Shown here: positions 56,101 through 64,000 of the stretch, piece after piece
Layout of the letters: each line of letters starts with the position of its first letter
Position numbering within the stretch: position 1 is the first letter of the stretch
From: Haemonchus contortus
Lineage: Eukaryota; Nematoda; Chromadorea; Rhabditida; Trichostrongylidae
NCBI GenBank assembly: GCA_000469685.2
Contig: LS997562.1
Span: 7,502,007-7,566,006 of the forward strand
Reading direction: 5' to 3'
Length of the DNA: 64,000 nucleotides
Notes under the pieces: model-generated
Database searches by the model: none
Told to the model about the DNA's origin: nothing
Seen by the model: only the letters and a program-made list of their open reading frames with translations
Translations under genes and position numbers: made by a program

Positions 56101-59100
56101 GGCGCTAGGCTAGCGACCCCCATAGCTTGCTGCGGGGGAAGTACCAGCCCGTAGGAGCTCGCAAGGGAGATTGGGGTAGCCTCAGGCCTACCAAATCCGT
56201 GTAGCAGTGAATACCAGCATGGCGAGCGGGCAGAAAACCTCGGCCGCTAGAGTCGCCCTGCTGAGCGACCACCGATGCAGATTGGCCTCGGCGGGACTAT
56301 CCCGTCGGCGCGACAGTCTCCCATCACCCATGGAATGAGGTCTTTTGGCATCCCAACTGAGGTTATGTGTCAGCCTGTGACGACGACCTTCATCGAACAA
56401 GTAGGTTTCTAGCAAACAAACGTGAGTAGGAAGAGCTTCAATCTGAGCTCACCCGTTCAAAATAGCTCTGTTGCATAGCCAGATATGCCAGGTCCTGCTG
56501 CTGTTGTTACTGTGATCTTGTCATATTTTATTAAATCGATAATTCGTTTCCCTACAGTGTCAAGCTTACATTGTATTGAGCTGCTTGAAATCTTAGTTGT
56601 CAAGGATATCAATATTACCATCTCTAACATGCACCACAAAATATCATTGGTTTGCCAGTGTGATGAGATTGTAGTTTAAATGATAGAGATGACTTTAACT
56701 GTGGCCAATCATATTTTTCAGGGTCGAGAAAAAGCCAGAAAAGTTTAGCCTTCTAGTTTAAAACGATGAAATGGGAGTATGAATTGTCTATTATTATTAT
56801 TGATGACCACTGATTACTTCCTCACCTTTTCAATACCAATAGCATGACAAAATGCTGCTATGAAATGTCTGTTAGCATTATTGATGGCCACCGATTACAC
56901 CTTTCACCTTTACATGAACAGTATTATGTAGTTTTCGTTTAGCTTCGACGCTCGTGAAGTATGGAAGAACTGCTCCTCCATAACGTACATTCGTGATCAG
57001 TCCAAATGTGGTATGGTATTAATATTTTTATGTTCACTTTTTTCTGACTGAATAACGATACAGTGCAATCGGTATGGGTCAGTCTTTCTGGCAGGAAGTG
57101 CACCACTTATTTAGCATCCGCGCACAAAGACCCCTGGATTTGTATCTCCTAGCCCAGTCCGCATTCAGGAATGCCGGATAAACGTTTCCAGATTTGCTGA
57201 CCTGTCTCGTTAGCCCGTTGATTCCAGTCGAATGAATGATTTGACTGATCCCATGTAGTTATTATCTTCAAAAACAGTCTTCGTCGGTGTAGAACGTTTG
57301 GCTGATTTGAGCCACTATTCACCTCATTTTGGGGATCCGGGGATAGAGCGCCTTATGTCGTTTCCTCATTGGCAAAAAGTTTGACTAACATCAGTAAGTA
57401 TTGCCTCTAGCGTTTTTGAGCTATATCATCAATCCATATCGATTGCATTCATCACAGGTTCGTGTTGGGCTGTCTCTGCCGCTGAGGCAATGTCAGATCG
57501 CATTTGCGTCCAGACAAAAGGAAGGGTGCAGGTTAGTTATCCGATTTCCTCTAATTCCTACTGTGAGCTCAAAAGATCCTACACTGCGAACAGAACAACC
57601 TTTTCTAGTCATGTGCCAGTTTTCAGCTTAAGTAAGTTAAGAGGACATTTCTTCTTCGCCGTATTTACCACGTTTGTTCTACAATGTCATGTCACACAGA
57701 GCGCACTTATCCGCTTATCCGACCTTGTGAATGACTGAATTCAAGTCACAAAGAATATACGACTTCGACCGACCCAGCATTTCAACGAAAAAGGGTGACC
57801 TCTCAACAGGCCAAAGGCTTCTGCCACAATATGGAGTTCTTTGGAGAGAAAGGCCTTCGAAAAGCCAGATTCGACGGATTTTCCATGTATCCAACATCAC
57901 TAAGTGTGTGCGGCAGTTTAGCACGAGGGTGGCACCTGAAGTTTCGAAAAGTGCAGTGAGCAAATCGTGCTCCTGCGTCGTGCATATAAAGCTTTCGACT
58001 GCGCACCCCTCGGAAAGGCACACACGGGAGAAGGTGCCCTTTTTGCAAAAAGCTGGACCCATCAATGAAAGTTCATTAGCGCTGATGACTTCCCCACGTA
58101 GTGTTGTATAGGGTGTCCCAAAATTATTTGCGCCAAAGTTCAGTAATTTTTAAGGTGGAAATAACCTATCAAATTTACATTACCTGTTATTAATTAGTTG
58201 CATAAGAAGGTTTCCTTGCAGTATGCATGGTTACTGATGTGGAACTCCCATTATCTTTCAGATGGAGGAGGCTCATTCAATGTCACTTGCAATCAATGAC
58301 GCGCGAGAAGTAGAAGGGCGTTATGAAATTCTTTGGGATTTCTCTAATAGCTGTATAGGAGGCTATTTAACGATATAGAAAAGAAGATTGAATCAGAGAC
58401 AAACCAGGAAAGATAGAAAGGTAGAATGTTTCTGAAGATAGGACTATTAAAATGGTCCGTATGCCAATCGGTCGGGATCCTGGGTGATCCATCAAAAGGA
58501 AGTCAACGGGCACGGCTTATCCGAGTTATCGCGATGAAAGAATGTCATGCAAAAGCTTCATTGCCGTTCCTATCGTATGCAGAAATTTCGCTTCAATTCC
58601 AACCTCAACAGATGCTGCACGGCCAAAAATGCAGAAAGCCAAAAGTGGTGACACGCAACCCTTCGTCGTTTTCTCTGGTCAAGAAATTTTTTACGATAAA
58701 GCCATTCCTCAACAACAAAACGTTCGCGTTCCTGAAAGAAACATCCAGCGTGTAATATCTCACAAAAAGGTTGTTATCAGAACAGTAAAATGATGTTTTT
58801 CGAGGAAATCACTGGCAAGGGTGAGCCACTCGTGGTTTCTTCGGTGCAGGCGTGAAAATTGACCAAGACCAGTACTCAAACGGCGTACTAATGGAAGTAA
58901 ATAAAACATTGATAAGACTACGTTTTTTGAAACGTCTCTTACTCCTTCCAGCAGGACGCTACTCCAGCCCACAATGCCAAGTTTGCCCGCAAGTGGTGCC
59001 GACGACAGCTGCCCGACTTCATTGGTGAAGAGGAATGGTCATCCTATTTTCCACAACTTGACTCACTGAATCCCACGAATGGTCCCTGATTAGAAGAGGA

Positions 59101-62100
59101 CCTGTCGAGTTTGCAATCCCAGTTTGGAGTCCTAGAATGCAAAAGCTGGAGGACGGCTGGAAAGAAATGGAGAAGGATACCTGCGTGCCACATGCGATCA
59201 AGTCGAAAGCAAACTTTGACTTCTATTCGCGCTCACGGGGGATATTTTGAAATGCGACTTTAGCATGTTGTAGCACATAGTGTTAGCTAGCGTGCATAGA
59301 AATTCCATCGTCTTTCGCAGTTGAGAATTTTCAAATATATTGCTATAAATCGGCGCAAATAATTTTGGGACACCCTGTATATTGTAGTGTTGCAAGGGTT
59401 TTTTCCATGCAATTCGTGTACTATTTTTACTGCAGCCCTTAAATATGTAATCACAACAACATTCTTCGTCAATTACTCACTGCAACTTACGAAGTCTAAA
59501 CTGGATTGACTAGAGTTTTAATTTTCAGAAACTGATTTCGGGCGCCGATATTCTCGCTTGCTGTGGTAGTGAATGTGGAAAAGGGTAGGTTCATTGCTTC
59601 ACAGATGAAAAGTGGCCATGATCTATGTATGTACATCATCTCTTCGTTGCATTGATCAAAATAACACTCACAGTTATTTGATTTATTTCTCGAGCACAAT
59701 GTTTATACTCATGGCAAAGTGCAGGGACTGCCTTTGAAAATCACTTCGCAAATTGTCTCCAACTTCTGTCTTGTTTCAACGAGGGCACAGTCGTCTATGT
59801 TTAAAATATACTTGTGCCGTACGAGGATATTAAATAGAACAATTCATTAAATCAACGGCCTACTGACAGTCGCCAGTGGATTTTTAAATCCACTTGAGCA
59901 GTGGAACCTTGGCCTCGGAAGAAGATGATAGCACCAGAACATTAGACAGTTGATTTAATAAATTGTCCCACCTAACAATTTCGCACGGCACAAGTATATT
60001 TTAGTCATGAACACTTTGTATATTGTTAAGGTGGGAAAGTGTAACTGGTTACTTCTTGCGATTTCTATGAGCTCAAAACAGTTTCCACCTCCCTCCGCGC
60101 TCTCCTGAGCTAGAAGAAGAAATGAAGCAATTAGCTTTTATTTTTGAGCTTCCTTCTTTTCTATTGAAGTCGTTGCTTTTGAAAGTTGTCGGGAGAAGTA
60201 AATAGAATCGAAGAAGTATCTGGTGATGTCTCCTAGACTTGGCTATTCGCAAGCATGGCTATCCTACTATACATAACTGGCTAATTTATGTGTCTTTGTC
60301 TGTGTCTCTGTGAGTGCGTGAGTGTGTGTTTGTGTGTCTGTGTGTTTGAACGAAAGTTCACAACTATTATTTCCGTGAATTTAACCCATTGGCGACCCCG
60401 CCTTTTTAGTGTGTCTGGCGTGTGGGACCGAGCCCGCTTCCCGCGGGCTGCTGCTGTGGCCCTCTGGAGGGCCACACGGTCCTAGGAACAAGTAAATTTT
60501 TTCATAAGCATTTCCAGCGGACAAAAAAGTTTTTTTAAATGTGGCATGTAAAGGGTATAAGTCATATACACTATTCAATGTTACGTTATGGCATCTAATG
60601 TTGATTGTTCAAAGGGAGGTGAGAGTTTTTACCAAATCATTTCCAAATGCGACTCTGTCTAAACACGGGGAAGCAGACAAGATGAGAATGACATGTTTCG
60701 AATCATCGAATACCTCAGCAAGGTCCCTTTGCATCCTTTTTACACAAATTTGGTCACCTTTGGTTTTGCTCCTTTACCAATGCCCTCAGAAGTAACTTTG
60801 TTTTCTGTTATTATCAAAGTCAGAAGTAAACGTTTCACGGACCACTGCGCGTCAAGATTCCATAGTAGGTCATAAACGTGCTCGATACTCGAAAGGATCA
60901 AAAAATCGAAAATGAATGTTATACATGGAAAATAATGCTGTGGCCCGTATACGGGCCACGCGGTCCCAGGAGCACGACAGGGCGTGGCCCATATACGGGC
61001 CACGCGGTCGTCAATGGGTTAAATAGTTCAAATCTGGTAGGAGTACAGGCAGGAGCATAGGAGACTTATGGTGGGTGGCAGGACCAGACTTACAGAGAGG
61101 CATGGTTTCCACGGAAATTGTTGTTAATTGGAACTTAAAGCGTTCAACGTTGACGGTAGTCATCGGGACTAGACTCCGCTCGCACGGGGTGGAGTGTGAA
61201 AGAAAAGCGTCATACGGGATATGGAGCGTTGAAACTTGAAAGGGGCACAAACAGTTTGTTGGGTACGTTGACGGATAGGTGGCACAACTAGGCTTCGCTC
61301 GCAAGGGGCTGAACGTGGGCAAAAAATGTCAGTTTGGTCTTGAACTTTAATTTGAGAGACTTACAGGAGCGGCAAGATAGTAACATTGATGAAGTAAGTG
61401 ACAACACGTTATTGGAGCTTTTAAGGAGCATTAGATGGCAAGTGCCGTAGGACTCGCCACCTCCTCCGTATTGATAGTGGAGGTCTAGCACTTCATTAGG
61501 TGTTGTGGGATGTGAGGAGACCCTGATGATTATTGACAAGGACTGATAACATGCGAAAAGGGCTGAAAAGAGCAATAGAAGGCTAGAGCCATTTGGTCTG
61601 AACACTTTCGTATAGCCAGTGGAGCCTTGGCATTCCAATAAGTGATGTAGGATGTGACAGGATCGTAGGAATGCTGTGACAGGAACTGATAACAGCTGAT
61701 AAGGGCTTATAAGGGGCTATAGAAAGCAAGAGCAACTCACTACTCGGATCCGAGTGCCTTTGTTGTTTGCGGTCTAGCTTTGACTCTGATATGTTTCATT
61801 CGATGGGACGGGGAAGTGCAGTGATAGGGATCGATCAAAGTCAGTACGAGAGCAGATGAAAACCTTGTTTCTTTCTTGCTACTAGATTACGACCGCTACC
61901 GAGCAAGGTTTGTAGCTCAAGGCAGACTCACGATCTCCCTTTGTCTCGATACCATTTGACAAAACTTATCCGACCACCAATAAGCTCGGATTCTCGAATA
62001 AAGCTATATCCATAGAGAGAGGAAGCTTCATTGATAAAACCTCTGGTAGTGATGTTATTATTAGTCGACAGCATTTTATCAAAAGAGTCTTTTTACCATT

Positions 62101-63921
62101 CTTGATGCATTTTTCGTTGGAAAACATTCCGAAAGCATTCCAATGCTTTGACTTAAAAAACTTTCTAGTCTTTGAACAGTTCACCACTGAGCAACTCAAT
62201 TACAGGTGCCAGGGAGGGTATCACCATAAAGCCTGGGAATCCGCTAAAAAGTTCGGCGTTTGCACTGGAGGACGATTCCATGAGCGGGTAGGTGGGGGAA
62301 GTAGTATGTATATGACGAGTCTTGTGAGGGTAACTCCTTGCCTCCTCACATCTAGATGGTGCACCTATTCTGCCTCCCTAATACATTTCAAAACCATGCT
62401 TTTTAGGCTGTCTGCAAACCTTATCCTCTCCACCCGTGTGGCTTTTATGAGGGAAAGTGGTACAACTGCCCTAATCATCCATTTAAAACACCGGTTTGTA
62501 AGCAGTATTGCCAGTTCGAATACGGAAAGAGATATGATCAGGATAAAATTTACGGTATGCTTGCAGTAACATTTTCTAGTAGGTGTCAGCACACTTCTTT
62601 CCAAATACAATGTTCTCAATGATTAGCTCATGATTATGGTAGGAGCGCCAAAGAGCGAAATAAGAATCGTCTTGCGTTTCACTAAGGCAAATGCAGCACA
62701 AGTGCCATTCCTAGGCAACCATTCACGATATTTTGATAACTTATAACTAAAATCAGACGTCCACTGGGTGTTCGCTTGCTTCGATTCATTTTTCTAGACT
62801 AGGTTTCAAATTTCATCCTACGCGAACCTTGTTTTCTTGAATTCCAGCGAAGTCGGTGTACATCTTGGACGAAGATGAGAAAGCAATCCAAAGAGAAATT
62901 ATCAAAAATGGACCAGTTCAAGCTGCCTTTATCATTTACGGAGACTTCTCCTATTACAGAAGGGGTATCTATGTGGTGAGCAATCGTCAAAAGTATTTAA
63001 TATTTGTGCTTGCAATAACACCAGCAGTCCGACGCACCTATCAGTGATATTGGCTCGTGATAAGGCAAACTGAAAAGTCACGAAAAATGGTAGCATGGAA
63101 CGGGCATTGGAATACGAGAGTTCATGAATAAAAGCAGTACCTTTGATGGGTGAGCCAAGGATAACGGAACTATGAAAAACTGACAAATCGCAAGAGGGGG
63201 CCCACCTCATACTGTTTCGTTTTCGCTAAGGCATAAAAATGCAGTGCTCATGCTCAACGGCATAGGTAGGTTACGCAAACCGTCGAATCCCTTAGAGTAC
63301 AGTGTTTTAACTATTACACCGATATGCTCCGTGAAAAAGCTATATTCGCTGATACATAAATTAGCAGCAGTGTTGTGGGATTAGTATTATATATCACATC
63401 GGTACAGACCTTCACTTAACCTGGTGGTCTGAGACCCGTTAGGCGGAAGGAAAAAAAACGGTAAAGGAGTATCTATTCAAGCTGTACGTTGCTGCAGGTT
63501 CGAGAGTTCCATGCTCAGGATTCTTCCTCCGAGCCAAAAATTGTAGGAGAAACATCGACGCTGATTGGTAGGCTTATTCAGCAACTGTTCATACACTCGT
63601 ATTGAGGGGAGGGGGAGGGGAGTCCTTGAATTTGTTTATTGAATGGGTAACGACCGACAGATAGGAGGGCACCCTGGAATTGGTTCAAGTAGCTCCTCTC
63701 GAGCGCTCAAAAGTAACAACGTAGGATTGCGCAAGTGTATTCACTCAGTGCACATTGCTTATTCATGAACCTACACTGCTGAAATTGTCCTTTTCAGCAC
63801 ACATATGGCCTTCAAAAAGGTGCACACGCCGTGAAAGTTGTTGGATGGGGAGTTGACGAGAGTGAAGGCACGAAGTACTGGATTGCCGCCAATTCATGGG
63901 GAAACGACTGGGGAGAAGACG
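53169..63921 (+). CDS. Cathepsin B-like cysteine protease (3' end outside window)
   Basis: Eleven in-phase exons: 53169-53174, 53669-53729, 54605-54726, 54936-55066, 56943-57010, 57458-57531, 59529-59584, 62206-62287, 62407-62554, 62848-62975 and 63798-63921. They give 333 residues, with one short last exon beyond the window. It is a papain-family (C1A) preproenzyme. A signal peptide ([14 protein letters not shown]) is followed by a cathepsin B propeptide ([20 protein letters not shown]). The mature enzyme starts near FDARE (about 108). Active-site residues are present: Cys132 in QSKCGSCWAVS, His302 in [12 protein letters not shown] and Asn324 in AANSWG. The family blocks [11 protein letters not shown] and KNGPVQAAF are clear. 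The occluding loop reads CGFYEG (211-216), where cathepsin B usually has His-His, so dipeptidyl-carboxypeptidase activity is probably reduced or lost. The stretch [14 protein letters not shown] nearly matches the 'haemoglobinase' motif reported for blood-feeding helminths. Two N-glycosylation sequons are visible (NVT, NCS). The likely role is gut proteolysis. Introns 6 and 7 hold a mariner relic and two inverted-repeat elements. Confidence 0.92.
53429..53443 (+). repeat. Poly-G run
   Basis: A run of G broken only by A residues (GGAGGGGGGGGGGAGGG) lies in intron 1 of the protease gene. Confidence 0.7.
53880..54010 (+). repeat. Dispersed repeat, copy 2, in protease intron 2
   Basis: This is colinear with the copy at 51160-51300 but has small differences, including an extra GGTGGCCAT just after ATGACTTGCGGT. 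Confidence 0.8.
55430..56420. repeat. GC-rich block in protease intron 4, probably an interspersed element
   Basis: Base composition is clearly richer in G and C than the surrounding introns. Both strands have chance-looking ORFs (55375-55650 +, 55682-55951 -, 56188-56415 -), none with a recognisable domain. It is probably a fragment of a retroelement or other repeat, but no terminal structure was found. Confidence 0.4.
58109..59377 (+). mobile_element. mariner-type DNA transposon, inactive, in protease intron 6
   Basis: Terminal inverted repeats GGGTGTCCCAAAATTATTTG-CGCC are exact over at least 24 bp at both ends (from 58111 and, inverted, to 59375), flanked by TA (58107-58108 and 59378-59379). 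The 1,269-bp length is typical of mariner. The transposase frame is broken. Confidence 0.93.
58540..59200 (+). pseudogene. Broken mariner-type transposase
   Basis: One frame (58542-58793) carries [24 protein letters not shown], the block around the first catalytic Asp (normally FSDEKxF), with Gly-Gln where Asp-Glu is expected. Another frame from about 58950 carries [20 protein letters not shown] and PDFIGEEEW, the second catalytic block. Frame changes and stops (ending near NPTNGP) separate and truncate them. Confidence 0.8.
59802..60003. repeat. MITE-like inverted-repeat element, 202 bp, in protease intron 7
   Basis: The left end TAAAATATACTTGTGCCGT is repeated inverted at the right end (ACGGCACAAGTATATTTTA, with one base offset). 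A second matched pair lies inside (CATTAAATCAAC near 59847 and GTTGATTTAAT near 59949). There is no coding potential, so it is a non-autonomous element. Confidence 0.8.
60265..60350. repeat. GT-rich simple repeat
   Basis: TGTGTCTTTGTCTGTGTCTC and further GTGTGT runs. It resembles 50901-50990 and sits directly left of the 642-bp inverted-repeat element. Confidence 0.6.
60381..61022. repeat. 642-bp element with terminal inverted repeats and internal palindromes
   Basis: The left end TTAACCCATTGGCGACC is matched inverted by GGTCGTCAATGGGTTAA (61006-61022, one mismatch). Inside are three related palindromes: a GTGGCCC..GGGCCAC form at about 60456-60475, the perfect 20-bp GTGGCCCGTATACGGGCCAC at 60940-60959, and a one-base variant at 60984-61003. 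Each is followed by (A/G)CGGTC. There is no ORF of note. It lies in intron 7 of the protease gene. Confidence 0.75.
61140..61720. repeat. Locally duplicated sequence
   Basis: Two diverged pairs are visible. CGTTGACGG followed by ACTAG(A/G)CT(C/T)CGCTCGCA occurs at about 61147-61185 and 61270-61305. An AGGA/ACTGATAAC/AAGGGCT/AGAGC pattern occurs at about 61540-61588 and 61685-61735. Neither pair codes for protein. Confidence 0.45.
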
Positions 63922-64000
63922 GTAATATGTAACGTTATTCTGCTTTTGCAAAACAAGTAGCATTTGAATGGCATAAGAACAAGATCAACACCCCCGCTTG

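Overview
The window looks like genomic DNA of a blood-feeding strongylid (hookworm-type) nematode. The evidence is short exons joined by GT..AG introns with worm-style TTTCAG acceptors, an acceptor placed a few bases before a start codon as in spliced-leader trans-splicing, a nematode-only Srt chemoreceptor, and a cathepsin B-like protease carrying a near match to the motif reported for blood-feeding helminths. There are no bacterial features. The genes were assembled by hand from splice sites, reading-frame phase and family motifs, so exon edges are predictions.

Left third (2069-20927, + strand): a SLC66A2/PQLC1-type PQ-loop membrane protein gene stretched over about 19 kb. Its third intron (about 14.4 kb) holds a complete eight-exon biogenic-amine-type GPCR on the opposite strand (7802-12732) and a separate unrecognised exon cluster on the same strand (17162-18182). 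Its fifth intron holds a small, probably secreted protein gene on the opposite strand (20022-20716).

Middle (24280-37103, + strand): cdk-7, the CDK-activating/TFIIH kinase, in nine exons. Its sixth intron has been invaded, in sense orientation, by a 9.2-kb BEL/Pao LTR retroelement (26769-35933). The two LTRs read as identical and one uninterrupted 2,851-codon ORF joins gag, protease, reverse transcriptase, RNase H, integrase and an envelope-like glycoprotein. This is the most striking object in the window.

Next (38538-44502, - strand): a nine-exon Srt-type chemoreceptor that converges on cdk-7. Its longest intron holds a dead 1.58-kb Tc1-type element that had itself landed inside an older dispersed repeat. 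From 44.5 to 53.2 kb there is repeat-rich DNA with no recognisable gene, including a diverged tandem duplication (about 0.84-kb unit).

Right (53169-63921, + strand, running off the window): a cathepsin B-like cysteine protease in eleven visible exons. Its introns are loaded with transposons: a 1.27-kb mariner relic, a 0.2-kb MITE, a 0.64-kb inverted-repeat element full of GTGGCCC palindromes, and a GC-rich block. Functionally the genes are unrelated housekeeping, signalling and digestive genes. What unites the window is nesting and heavy intronic transposon load.
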